The position numbers and the translations under genes were made by a program. Below the pieces are notes generated by a model. That model searched no databases. It was not told where the DNA came from and saw only the letters and a program-made list of their open reading frames with translations. Of a stretch of DNA of 64,000 nucleotides, positions 50,561 to 58,767 are shown piece by piece. How positions within the stretch are numbered: the stretch's first letter is position 1; each line of letters starts with the position of its first letter. Source of the DNA: Actinacidiphila paucisporea (lineage in GTDB: Bacteria; Actinomycetota; Actinomycetes; Streptomycetales; Streptomycetaceae); the NCBI RefSeq assembly GCF_900142575.1, contig NZ_FRBI01000024.1:56892-120891 (forward strand), read 5' to 3'.

Positions 50561-51013
50561 ATGGACGAGGATTCCCCGACGCTCTTCTGCTTCTACCCCG
50601 CCTCGGGCGACTGGCATGGCTGGAATCTGGAGCTGGCGGGTTTCGACGCGGCGCTCGGTGCCGGGTTCCCGCACACGCACAGCGACTTCAGAGGGCGCGG
50701 CGGGCCGGCCGACGTGCCGCGGCTCGATTTCGTGGCGACCACCGACGACGACATCGTCTACGAAGGGCACGCCAGCGTGGTGTCCCGGGACTATGTCGCG
50801 GTCAGCGGGACCGCCGCGGAGGTCTCCCGCTTCGTCATCTGGCTGCGAGCAGCCGTCGTACCCCCGGCGGGGGCCGTCTGGTTCACCTCCCGCGCCGCCC
50901 TCGACGCCGGTCTCCGGGAGCGCGAGTGGCCGGTCCCCGACACCGGCGGTCGACCCGAGGTCGAGGAAGCGCTTCTCCAGCACCTCCGTGACGTGGAGGC
51001 CGCGCAGGCGTAG
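50561..51013 (+). CDS. Probable immunity protein for the adjacent toxin
   Basis: 150 residues from ATG 50561, which has AGGA 7 nt upstream; GTG 50540 (overlapping the toxin stop, GTGA) would add seven residues. It is small, acidic and soluble (CFYPASGDWHGWNLELAGFD, VPRLDFVATTDDDIVYEGH, WLRAAVVPPAGAVWF), without recognisable catalytic motifs. I do not recognise its family; the role rests on position immediately after the toxin gene, the standard arrangement for a cognate inhibitor. Confidence 0.6.
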   Translation: MDEDSPTLFCFYPASGDWHGWNLELAGFDAALGAGFPHTHSDFRGRGGPADVPRLDFVATTDDDIVYEGHASVVSRDYVAVSGTAAEVSRFVIWLRAAVVPPAGAVWFTSRAALDAGLREREWPVPDTGGRPEVEEALLQHLRDVEAAQA

Positions 51014-51101
51014 GGCTCATCGGGGCCCGCGGGCTTGGCGGCGGTTCTGCCGGGGGTGAACTCCGGCCCGGGCGGCGCCCGCGGTCGCTAGCGTCGGATT
51101 C

Positions 51102-51836
51102 ATGACGACGGTGACCACGCGTACGGTCGAATACCCCGCTGACGGCCTGACGATGGTCGGGCACCTCGCGCTGCCGGCCGGTACCGGCCGCCGGCCGGCG
51201 GTTCTGGTCGGGCCCGAGGGGCCGGGGCTGAACGACTTCCAGCGGCGGCGGGCCGACGCCCTGGCCGAACTGGGGTACGTGGCCATGGCCTTCGACATCA
51301 ACGGCGGGCGGTGGTTCACCGACCCGGAGGAGATGCTGGCCTACGTGATGCCGATGCTCGCCGATCCCGACCGGATGCGCGGCATCGGCCACGCGGCGCT
51401 CGACGTCCTGCGGGCGGAGCCGCGTACCGACCCCGACCGTATCGGCGCCGTCGGCTACGGCACCGGGGGCGCGATCGCGCTGGAACTCGGGCGGGACGGC
51501 GTCGACTTCCGGGTGATCGCGACGGTCAACGCGCTGACCACGGGCCGGCCGGGCGAGGCGGCGCGCATCCGCTGCCCGGTGTGGGTGGGGGTCGGGTCCG
51601 AGGACCCGATCATGCCGCCCGCTCAACGGGACGCCTTCACCGCCGAGATGCAGGCCGCGGGCGTCGACTGGCGCCTCGTGGTCTACGGCGGCGCCGCACA
51701 CGCCTTCCACCACCCGTCGGTGGGCCACGCCGTCCGCCCCGGCGTGGCCCACCACGAACTGCACGCGCGGCGAGCGTGGAACGACGTGGTCAACCTGCTC
51801 GCCGAGTGCCTGCCGGTGACGGCGCAAGCCGCGTAG
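51102..51836 (+). CDS. Dienelactone hydrolase-like alpha/beta protein with no nucleophile
   Basis: 244 residues of DLH-type alpha/beta-hydrolase fold. VEYPADGLTMVGHLALPAG, RPAVLVGPEGPGLNDFQRRR, VGVGSEDPIMPPAQRDAF (acid Asp) and VYGGAAHAFHHPSVGH (His) are in the expected order. The nucleophile elbow, usually GYCFGG or GxSxG, reads GYGTGG, so the Cys/Ser is glycine. It may be catalytically dead, use another mechanism or bind a ligand. It is monocistronic, with an 88-bp upstream gap. Confidence 0.82.
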   Translation: MTTVTTRTVEYPADGLTMVGHLALPAGTGRRPAVLVGPEGPGLNDFQRRRADALAELGYVAMAFDINGGRWFTDPEEMLAYVMPMLADPDRMRGIGHAALDVLRAEPRTDPDRIGAVGYGTGGAIALELGRDGVDFRVIATVNALTTGRPGEAARIRCPVWVGVGSEDPIMPPAQRDAFTAEMQAAGVDWRLVVYGGAAHAFHHPSVGHAVRPGVAHHELHARRAWNDVVNLLAECLPVTAQAA

Positions 51837-51949
51837 TACGCGTACGCTGCGGCAGCGTACGCGCACAGATCGTAGACAGTACGCATCACCGTCAGTAAGG
51901 CTTGCTTCCGGAGAGTGCCCATGGGCGGCACCCCGGGAGGAGGCCGGAG

Positions 51950-52822
51950 ATGGCCGATGGTACGGGCGGGACGGAAGACGAGGACGAGGGCGGCAAAGCC
52001 GGAGGTGAACCCGAGTCGTCCGACAGCTTGCGGACGTTCGGGGCGGTCGTGCAGGCGCTGCGCAACCACTCCGGCCTCAGCCGGGAGGAGTTGGGGCGCG
52101 AGGTCGGGTATTCGAAGCACACGGTCGCCTCCGTCGAGGTGGGCCGCCGCATGCCGGACGTGGACTTCATCGACCTCGGCGAGGCGGCACTCGGCAATAC
52201 CGGCGCTTTAAAGGCGGCCTACAAGCACCTCACGCGGGAGCAGGGGCTTGCCGCCTGGTTCCGGCGGTGGGCGCGGCTGGAGCTGACGGCGATCAGCTTG
52301 TACACGTACGAATGCCGCGTGATCCCGGGCCTGCTGCAGACCGAGGCCTATGCGCGGGCGGTGTCGTTGAGCGTGCCGCCCCTCGCGGGTGAGGCCGCCG
52401 TCGGACAGCGGGTGGCCAAGCGGCTCGACCGGCACAAGCTGCTCTCGACGGACCGCGAACGGCCTTGCGCGTTCAGCTTCATCCTGGAACAGGCTGTCCT
52501 GGAGAGGTGGACAGGCGGACCCGACGTCACACGGGAGTTGTACGACCACCTGCTGGACGTCAGTGCCCGGCACTGGAACGTCGAGTTGCAGATCATGCCG
52601 CTGCGGCAGCCAGTGCATGCTGGCCATGACGGCCCGTTGCAATTGCTGGAGACGCCCGAGAACCGCTGGTTCGCCTACTCCGAGGGACAGAAGAACGGGC
52701 GGCTCATCGCTGACCCGAAAGAGATCAGCGTCCTCCAGCAGCGATATGCAAAACTGCGCTCACAGGCCCTCACCCCCGACGACTCCAGGGGCCTGCTGGA
52801 GCGAATGCGAGGAGCACTATGA
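51950..52822 (+). CDS. HTH (XRE/Scr1-type) regulator with DUF5753 domain
   Basis: 290 residues. After an acidic start, FGAVVQALRNHSGLSREELG and YSKHTVASVEVGRRMPDVDF form the helix-turn-helix. The C-terminal two thirds are the DUF5753 sensor-like domain (YECRVIPGLLQTEAYARAVS, FILEQAVLERWTGGPDVTRE, VELQIMPLRQPVHAGHDGPL). ATG 51950 has GGAGG 6 nt upstream and is preferred over earlier in-frame ATGs. Its stop overlaps the DUF397 gene (ATGA). Such pairs (as in bldB/whiJ-type loci) are abundant in Streptomyces and influence development or antibiotic production. Confidence 0.92.
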   Translation: MADGTGGTEDEDEGGKAGGEPESSDSLRTFGAVVQALRNHSGLSREELGREVGYSKHTVASVEVGRRMPDVDFIDLGEAALGNTGALKAAYKHLTREQGLAAWFRRWARLELTAISLYTYECRVIPGLLQTEAYARAVSLSVPPLAGEAAVGQRVAKRLDRHKLLSTDRERPCAFSFILEQAVLERWTGGPDVTRELYDHLLDVSARHWNVELQIMPLRQPVHAGHDGPLQLLETPENRWFAYSEGQKNGRLIADPKEISVLQQRYAKLRSQALTPDDSRGLLERMRGAL

Positions 52823-53124
52823 CCACGCCCGGCCTGGTCTGGTTCAAGAGCAGCTACAGCGGCTCGCAGGGTGACGACTGCATCGAGGTCGCCGTGGACT
52901 GGCAGAAGTCCAGCTACAGCGGCTCGCAAGGCGACAACTGCGTCGAGGTCGCCCTCGGCTGGCACAAGTCCAGCCACAGCAGCGGCAGTGAAGGCGACTG
53001 CGTCGAGGTCGCCGAGTGCCCGGGCACGGTCCACGTACGGGACTCCAAGGACAAGGAGGGGCCGCAACTCGCCTTCTCCCCCACCGCCTGGGCCGACTTC
53101 ATCGCCTACGCCCGCGCCCTCTGA
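52819..53124 (+). CDS. DUF397 protein with a triplicated N-terminal motif
   Basis: 101 residues, longer than the usual 60-70. Three consecutive 20-residue units begin WFKSSYSGSQGD, WQKSSYSGSQGD and WHKSSHSSGSEGD (residues 8-27, 28-47, 48-67), each ending CxEVA. Most family members have one. The normal C-terminal part follows (VHVRDSKDKEGPQLAFSPTA, WADFIAYAR). The gene overlaps the HTH regulator by 4 bp and is probably its partner or antagonist. Confidence 0.92.
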   Translation: MTTPGLVWFKSSYSGSQGDDCIEVAVDWQKSSYSGSQGDNCVEVALGWHKSSHSSGSEGDCVEVAECPGTVHVRDSKDKEGPQLAFSPTAWADFIAYARAL

Positions 53125-53136
53125 ACCCTTCCGCCA

Positions 53137-53173
53137 CGCGCCCCGCACCGGATCATCCCGGCTGCGGGGCGCG
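53137..53173 (+). terminator. Terminator after the HTH/DUF397 pair
   Basis: 11-bp arms CGCGCCCCGCA (53137-53147) and TGCGGGGCGCG (53163-53173) with a 15-nt loop, starting 13 bp after the DUF397 stop. Confidence 0.65.
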
Positions 53174-53203
53174 GCCGTGACGTCAGCGGGAATAGCGACC
53201 TGC

Positions 53204-53234
53204 TTGACCCTCACGTGACGTCATGCCGCATGGT
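53204..53234 (+). promoter_or_regulatory. MerR-type promoter with elongated spacer
   Basis: TTGACC (53204-53209) and CATGGT (53229-53234) are separated by 19 bp, the spacing typical of MerR-controlled promoters. The spacer contains CTCACGTGACGTCA. If transcription starts near 53240, the mRNA is nearly leaderless and translation would begin at GTG 53242. This supports autoregulation of the downstream gene. Confidence 0.5.
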
Positions 53235-53241
53235 CGGTGGC

Positions 53242-54357
53242 GTGGAAGAGCACCTGACCGTGGGACGCGTGGCCGAGCTGGCCGGCGTCACCGTCCGCAC
53301 CCTGCACCACTACGACGAGATCGGGCTCGTCCGTCCGTCCGCCCGGACCGCGGGCGGATACCGGGCCTACGCGGCGGGGGACGTGGAGCGGCTGCGGGAG
53401 GTGCTCGCCTACCGGCGGCTGGGCTTCGGACTCCGCGAGATCGCGGATCTGGTGGACGACCCGGCCACCGACGCGGTCGCGCATCTGCGCCGGCTGCGCG
53501 GCCTGCTGCTGGAGCAGCGCGACCGCGCCGCCGCGATGGTGACGGCCATCGACAGGGAACTGGAGGCACGCGCCATGGGGATCAGCACACCACCGGAGGA
53601 ACAACTCAGGGTGTTTGGAGCGCAGTTGTACGAGGCCATCGGGTCGGCCTACCCGGCGACCCGGCGCACAGAGCCGCGGATCGCCGCGAAGGTCTGGGAG
53701 GCGCTCGGGGACGCGCGCACGGTGCTGAACGTCGGGGCCGGCACCGGCTCGTACGAGCCGCCGGACCGCGATGTCACGGCGGTGGAGCCGTCGGCGGTGA
53801 TGCGCGCGCAGCGTCCCGCGGGGGCGGCGCCGTGCGTGGCCGCCAGTGCGGAGAGCCTGCCGTTCGAGGACCAGTCCTTCGACGCCGCGATGGCCTTCAG
53901 CACCGTTCACCACTGGCAGGACCCGATCGCGGGGCTGCGCGAGATGCGCCGCGTGGCCCGCCGCGTGGTGGTGTTCACCTACGACGCCAGCACGACCGGC
54001 TGGCTGGAGCGGTTCTGGCTCACCCGCGACTACCTGCCGGAATTCGCCGGGCTGCTCACCGAATGGCCGTCGCTGGCCGACCTGACGCGCGCGATCGGGG
54101 GCCGCGCCGAGCCGGTGCTCGTGCCGTGGGACTGCGCCGACGGCTTCTTCGAAGCCTACTGGCGCCGGCCCGAGGCGTATCTGGACGAGGATGTGCGCCG
54201 CGCGGTGTCGGTGTGGACGCGGGTCGGGGCGCGGGCCGAGAAGCGGGCCGTGGACGCGCTCCGCGCCGACCTTGACTCAGGCAGGTGGGCCGAACGCAAC
54301 CGGGACCTCGTCGCCCTCGACTCCGCCGAGTTGGGCCTCCGCCTGCTCGTGGCCTGA
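53242..54357 (+). CDS. MerR-family regulator fused to a class I SAM methyltransferase
   Basis: 371 residues. Residues 1-110: MerR DNA-binding domain (LTVGRVAELAGVTVRTLHHY, DEIGLVRPSARTAGGYRAY) and coiled-coil dimerisation helix, ending in the TipA-like linker MGISTPPEEQLRVFG. The effector domain then switches to a methyltransferase: YEAIGSAYPATRRTEPRIAA, motif I VLNVGAGTGSYEP, SAESLPFEDQSFDAAMAFST and HHWQDPIAGLREMRRV. A SAM-binding or product-sensing regulator, or a bifunctional enzyme, is possible. I start at GTG 53242 because the putative -10 overlaps the earlier start codons; ATG 53215 or 53230 cannot be excluded. Confidence 0.85.
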   Translation: MEEHLTVGRVAELAGVTVRTLHHYDEIGLVRPSARTAGGYRAYAAGDVERLREVLAYRRLGFGLREIADLVDDPATDAVAHLRRLRGLLLEQRDRAAAMVTAIDRELEARAMGISTPPEEQLRVFGAQLYEAIGSAYPATRRTEPRIAAKVWEALGDARTVLNVGAGTGSYEPPDRDVTAVEPSAVMRAQRPAGAAPCVAASAESLPFEDQSFDAAMAFSTVHHWQDPIAGLREMRRVARRVVVFTYDASTTGWLERFWLTRDYLPEFAGLLTEWPSLADLTRAIGGRAEPVLVPWDCADGFFEAYWRRPEAYLDEDVRRAVSVWTRVGARAEKRAVDALRADLDSGRWAERNRDLVALDSAELGLRLLVA

Positions 54358-54389
54358 CCCGCCGGTCGGGGCCGGCCAGCGCCGGCCGG

Positions 54390-54422
54390 GGCCGTACCAC
54401 CGGCGCCACCGGTGGTACGGCC
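54390..54422. terminator. Bidirectional terminator between the MerR fusion and arabinofuranosidase genes
   Basis: 14-bp perfect arms GGCCGTACCACCGG (54390-54403) and CCGGTGGTACGGCC (54409-54422) around a 5-nt loop, between converging genes. Confidence 0.85.
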
Positions 54423-54437
54423 TCGGCGCGTGGGGGT

Positions 54438-56009
54438 TTACGGCGTCCAGGGGGACGCGGTCGCCCAGCTCACGTCGTCCGCCCAGGAGGTGGCGGAGTC
54501 CCAGGCGTTGGAACCGCCGTTCGAGGCGATGTAGACGTTGTAGTTGAAGTGGCGCAGGTACTTGTCGGGGAAGTTGACGGACTGGAGCGAGTAGCCCTGC
54601 CCGTTCTGGCCGCTCTGCGGGCAGAAGGTCGCGTCCTGCTGGAAGGTCGAACTGCCGTCGCTCGCGGCCAGTTGGAGCTTGTAGTTGTAGTGGCGCAGGT
54701 ACTGGCCCGACTTGTTCGCGGACTCGAAGGACACGCAGGAGCTGTTGGCGAGGCCCGCGCGCACGATCCAGGTGGCGTCGGCCTTGGCGGTGGCCGTGCT
54801 GGACGAGGTGACCGAGGAGATGACGACGTTGGTGTCCGCGTCGTCGTGCGTGATGTAGTCGCCGGTGCAGCACGAGGTCGTCGCTCGCAGGGACAACCTG
54901 CTGCCGGCGGCGGGGAAGCCCGAGCCGCCCCCGGACGAGCCGTTGCCGTAGGCGACGGAGGTGATGTTCGCCTGGACGGCGTTCTCCGTCGCGTCGGAGG
55001 GGTAGCCGGAGGTCATCACGCCCTCGTAGAAGGTGCCCTGGGCGCCCTTGCTGTTGTCGCCGCCGATGCCGAGGATGATCGCGCCCTGCTTCTTCATCGG
55101 GTTGTAGCCCGAGACGTTGGGGCGTACGCCGTCGTAGAAGGTGGACAGGCCGCCGGACTGCGCGTTGCCGCCGCGGATGGCCCAGTGGTTGGGGCCGCCC
55201 TTGATGATGGCGGTGGTGTAGCGGTAGTTGATCGTCGGGTCATTCGAGTTGAGGTGCTGGTTGACGCCGGAGAAGAGGCCGTTCTCCAGGTCGGCCATGA
55301 TCCAGGGGCCGTTGCCCGAACCGTAGCCCCAGACCTTGATGTTGCCGAAGTAGATGGCTTCCATCGTGCCGTTGCCGTCGTCGCGGCTGTCGGTCTCGGC
55401 GTTGCCGTAGTCGAAGCAGCAGCCGCCGTTGTAGTGGGTGCCGTCGAAGATGGCGTACATGCCCTCGGGGTTGTCGCCGGTGGCGATGCCGCTGGTGTGG
55501 TCGTTGCGGTAGCCGGTGCCGGGGGCGACGAAGACGCCGTAGGCCTTGTGGCCGGCCACGGTGGTGGGCGCCGCGGTGGCGTTGGCGAGGTTGTCCGGGC
55601 CGCCGGCCGCGCCGCCGGCGGGCGCCTGGGTGAGGTTGTTGCCGCGGCCGGACTGGTCGTAGATCACCGTGATCACGCAGCTCGTGCCGGAGCAGAAGGA
55701 GTCCTGCGCGGCGGCGTTGGCGTAGCCCCCGGCGCTCAGGACGCCGATGTTCTGCGTGGCGTTGTCCGACGCGCGCCTGACCTGGTAAAGCGAGCCGTTG
55801 TACGAGCCGTACAGCGCGCGGGTGGTGCTGTGTGCCGCCACGCACGGCGTACCGCCGGACGCGTAGATGTCGCAGGGCCCGGAGACGGCCGCCTGCGAGG
55901 CCGGCGAGGTGCCGGCCAGGATTCCGGCGATCAGCGCGACGACGGCGGTGACCGCCAACGCCCACTTTCTGACGTGCTGTTGGAGATGTGCTGCCACGGG
56001 TACGGACAC
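54438..56009 (-). CDS. abfB: Secreted alpha-L-arabinofuranosidase, GH54 with CBM42 (AbfB type)
   Basis: 523 residues. The signal peptide is WALAVTAVVALIAGILAGT, cleaved near SQAAVS. The catalytic GH54 domain has GPCDIYASGGTPCVAAHSTT, VIYDQSGRGNNLTQAPAGG, YAIFDGTHYNGGCCFDYGNA and YRYTTAIIKGGPNHWAIRGG. From about residue 375 a CBM42 domain binds arabinofuranose side chains (SLRATTSCCTGDYITHDDAD, SFESANKSGQYLRHYNYKLQ, NFPDKYLRHFNYNVYIASNG). GTG 56009 has GGAGGAGG 7 nt upstream. It releases arabinose from arabinan or arabinoxylan for the importer encoded just upstream. Confidence 0.95.
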   Translation of the reverse strand: MSVPVAAHLQQHVRKWALAVTAVVALIAGILAGTSPASQAAVSGPCDIYASGGTPCVAAHSTTRALYGSYNGSLYQVRRASDNATQNIGVLSAGGYANAAAQDSFCSGTSCVITVIYDQSGRGNNLTQAPAGGAAGGPDNLANATAAPTTVAGHKAYGVFVAPGTGYRNDHTSGIATGDNPEGMYAIFDGTHYNGGCCFDYGNAETDSRDDGNGTMEAIYFGNIKVWGYGSGNGPWIMADLENGLFSGVNQHLNSNDPTINYRYTTAIIKGGPNHWAIRGGNAQSGGLSTFYDGVRPNVSGYNPMKKQGAIILGIGGDNSKGAQGTFYEGVMTSGYPSDATENAVQANITSVAYGNGSSGGGSGFPAAGSRLSLRATTSCCTGDYITHDDADTNVVISSVTSSSTATAKADATWIVRAGLANSSCVSFESANKSGQYLRHYNYKLQLAASDGSSTFQQDATFCPQSGQNGQGYSLQSVNFPDKYLRHFNYNVYIASNGGSNAWDSATSWADDVSWATASPWTP

Positions 56010-56088
56010 GGAGTCCTCCTCCGGTGTGGGGGGTGGGGAGACGCACGGCCTGGGGGCGCGGGCTGTCCGCGGGCAGGCCGAAGGGCGG

Positions 56089-56113
56089 CCCGGCGCCCGT
56101 GGGGGGCGCCGGG
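56089..56113 (-). terminator. Hairpin between the importer operon and abfB
   Basis: 10-bp arms CCCGGCGCCC (56089-56098) and GGGCGCCGGG (56104-56113) with a 5-nt loop in the 137-bp gap. It may end or attenuate the importer transcript before abfB. Confidence 0.5.
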
Positions 56114-56146
56114 ACCTGCACGGGTGGAGCGGGGTGGAGCGGGGGC

Positions 56147-57163
56147 TCAGCTGCGGCGGGCGACGCTTCTGGCGCGCAGCCGGTCGGCGGTGATGGCCAC
56201 CCCGAGGACGCAACCGAGCACGATGTTGGTGTAGTTGGAGTTGATCTGGAGTGTGGTGAGCCCGTTGTTGATCAGTTCGAGCAGGATGGTGCCCGCCACG
56301 ATGCCGACGATGCGGCCCTGGCCGCCGACCAGGCTCACCCCGCCGATGACGGCCGCGGCGATCGCGGACAGCTCCCAGCCGACGCCGACCCCGCTGGCCG
56401 AGCCGACACCCATCCGGCCCAGCACCATGATCCCGGCGAAGGCGGACAGCAGCGAACTGGTCACGTACATCGAGATGATGCGCCGGTCCCCGCGGATGCC
56501 GGCCAGCCGGGCCGCCTCCGCGTTGCCGCCGACCGCGTAGACCTGGCGGCCCGCGTAGGTGCGTTCCAGGAAGAACCAGGCGACGACGGCGACGATCACG
56601 AAGAGGATGAGCGGCAGCGGGACCTGGGCCACGTACGTCTGCCCGACGTCGCCGAAGAAGCCGCCGATGCCGGTGATCGAGGTGCCGGAGGTGATGGCGA
56701 GCGTGACGCCCTGGGCGACGGTGTAGGTGACCAGGGTGACGACGAAGGGCGGCATCTTCAGCCGGGTGACGGCGAGTCCGTGGATGAGGCCCACCGTGCC
56801 GGCGATGACCAGGGTGACCAGGACGGCGAGGACGGGCGGCAGGCCGGCCCGTACGTTGAACCACGACATCAGGATGACGCTGGTGCCCAGCAGCGCCCCG
56901 ACCGACAGGTCGATGCCGCCGGTGAGGATCACCAGGGACTCGCCGATCGCGATGAGGCCGTACTGCGCCAGGTCGAAGCCCATACCCTGGAGGTTGACGG
57001 CGCTGGCGAAGGTGGACTTGTCGATCGCGAGCGCGGCGAAGACGACCACGCAGGCGGCCACGACGCCGACTTCGGGGGTCTCGGCCAGCCGCCGGACCAG
57101 GGACGTACGCGGCGACGTACCGTCGTCCAGGTCCGCGAGGGCCGGGGCGGTGCTGGTCTTCAT
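56147..57163 (-). CDS. Sugar ABC transporter permease (RbsC/XylH family), probable arabinose
   Basis: 338 residues with about ten membrane helices. ESLVILTGGIDLSVGALLG is the family hallmark, and AGRQVYAVGGNAEAARLAGI is the cytoplasmic coupling loop. ALIGGVSLVGGQGRI-like sequence occurs as AAAVIGGVSLVGGQGRIVGI. ATG 57163 overlaps the ATPase stop by 4 bp (ATGA). It forms the channel of the importer. Confidence 0.92.
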   Translation of the reverse strand: MKTSTAPALADLDDGTSPRTSLVRRLAETPEVGVVAACVVVFAALAIDKSTFASAVNLQGMGFDLAQYGLIAIGESLVILTGGIDLSVGALLGTSVILMSWFNVRAGLPPVLAVLVTLVIAGTVGLIHGLAVTRLKMPPFVVTLVTYTVAQGVTLAITSGTSITGIGGFFGDVGQTYVAQVPLPLILFVIVAVVAWFFLERTYAGRQVYAVGGNAEAARLAGIRGDRRIISMYVTSSLLSAFAGIMVLGRMGVGSASGVGVGWELSAIAAAVIGGVSLVGGQGRIVGIVAGTILLELINNGLTTLQINSNYTNIVLGCVLGVAITADRLRARSVARRS

Positions 57164-58767
57164 GCGTGAGCCTTCCCTTCGCCGGACGTGCCGGCGTCCT
57201 CCGTGCGGCCGGACGGCGCACCGGCCCCGGAACCGGCCGCCGCGGTCATGATCACTTCCTTGCCGAACCGCTCCCGCGGGATGTCCGCGACGATGCGGCC
57301 GCGGGCCATCACCACGATGCGGTGGCAGATCCAAAGCAGTTCCTCCAGTTCGGAGGAGGCGACCAGGACGGCGAGGCCGTCCTGCGCGGCCGTGTCGATC
57401 AGGTGGTAGATCTCCGCCTTGGCGCCGACGTCGACCCCGCGCGTCGGCTCGTCGAGCAGCAGCAGCTTGGGCTTCGCGGCGAGCCAGCGGCCGAAGACCG
57501 CCTTCTGCTGGTTACCGCCGGACAGCGAGCTGATCGGCTGCTCCTGGCTGTGCAGGCGCACCCCGAGGTCCTTGACGATGCGGGCCGCGTGCTCCTTGTC
57601 GTGCCGGGGCCGCAGCACACCGCGGCGGCTGATCCGGCGCAGGGTGGTGAGCGTGACGTTCCAGCGCACGGAGTGCGCCGGCAGCAGCGACTGGACCTTG
57701 CGGTCCTCGGGCACCAGGCCGATGCCGGCCGCGACCGAGTCGGCCGGGTGCCGCGGGTGGAAGTCGGCGCCGTCGAAGGCCACCGAGCCGCCGGTGCGCG
57801 GCTGGGCGCCCATCACCGTGTGCAGCAGCCGGCTGCGGCCGGAGCCCATCAGGCCCGCCACGCCCACGATCTCGCCGGCCCGTACGTCCAGGTCGACCGG
57901 GCCGAGGCCGTCCGCGGTCAGCCCCCGTACGCTCAGCGTCGCCGTACGCTCCACGGACGACGGCGGCGCCAGGTCCGCGCGGGCCAGCTCGCTGCCGACC
58001 ATCTCGCGGATCATCCGCTCCTCGGTCGCCTCGGCCGGCGTCAGGTCCGCGACCAGACGGCCGCTGCGCAGCACCACCACCCGGTCCGCGACCGACCGCA
58101 CCTCGTCCAGCCGGTGCCCGATGAAGAGCACCGCTCCCCCGGCGGCGGCGTGCGTACGTGCCAGGTCCAGCACGCGCTCGGCCTCGACCGGGCCGAGGGA
58201 GGAGGTCGGCTCGTCCAGGATCAGCACGACCGGGCGGTGGCCCCAGGCCTTGGCGATCTCGATCATCTGCCTTACGGGGACCGGGAATCGGCCGACCGGG
58301 CGGTCGACGTCGACACCGGTCACCCCGACCTCGGCCAGCAGCGTCCTGGCCTCCGCCCTGGTGCCCGCCCGGTCGACCACCACCTTGCCGAGCGGGCGGG
58401 TGCCGGCGCGCTGCGGGCGGCGGCCGAGCAACAGGTTCTCGGCCACGCTGAGTTGGCCGACGAGCGGGAACTCCTGCGCCACCATGGCCACTCCCATGTC
58501 GCGGGAGTGGTCCGGCCGGCCGGCGTGCAACTGCCGTCCGGCGATGGTGATGGCGCCGGTGGTGGGGGTGACGGTGCCGGACAGCACGCCCATCAGCGTG
58601 GACTTGCCCGCGCCGTTCTCGCCGACCACCGCCACGATCTGGCCGCGGGCCAGGTCGAGTCGGGGGATGTCGAGCACCTTCACCGGCCCGTAGACCTTGC
58701 TCACGTCACGGAGCGAGACGGCGATGTCGGTGGGCGCGCTCGTCCGCTCGCTGACCGGCGTGCCCAT
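57160..58767 (-). CDS. Sugar ABC transporter ATP-binding protein with two NBDs (RbsA/AraG type)
   Basis: 535 residues. The first NBD has Walker A VVGENGAGKSTLMGVLSG and Walker B VVLILDEPTSSLGP. Its signature region is degenerate (RFPVPVRQMIEIAKAW). The second NBD has a degenerate P-loop (AGLMGSGRSRLLHTV), an intact signature LSGGNQQKAVFGRWL and Walker B LLLLDEPTRGVDVG, the family pattern. ATG 58767 overlaps the binding-protein stop by 1 bp (TGATG). It powers uptake of the sugar released by AbfB. Confidence 0.93.
   Translation of the reverse strand: MGTPVSERTSAPTDIAVSLRDVSKVYGPVKVLDIPRLDLARGQIVAVVGENGAGKSTLMGVLSGTVTPTTGAITIAGRQLHAGRPDHSRDMGVAMVAQEFPLVGQLSVAENLLLGRRPQRAGTRPLGKVVVDRAGTRAEARTLLAEVGVTGVDVDRPVGRFPVPVRQMIEIAKAWGHRPVVLILDEPTSSLGPVEAERVLDLARTHAAAGGAVLFIGHRLDEVRSVADRVVVLRSGRLVADLTPAEATEERMIREMVGSELARADLAPPSSVERTATLSVRGLTADGLGPVDLDVRAGEIVGVAGLMGSGRSRLLHTVMGAQPRTGGSVAFDGADFHPRHPADSVAAGIGLVPEDRKVQSLLPAHSVRWNVTLTTLRRISRRGVLRPRHDKEHAARIVKDLGVRLHSQEQPISSLSGGNQQKAVFGRWLAAKPKLLLLDEPTRGVDVGAKAEIYHLIDTAAQDGLAVLVASSELEELLWICHRIVVMARGRIVADIPRERFGKEVIMTAAAGSGAGAPSGRTEDAGTSGEGKAHA

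Noticed and set aside
51902..51950. Earlier start for the HTH regulator
   Set aside because: The extra residues are unlike the family, and GGAGG is well placed only for ATG 51950.
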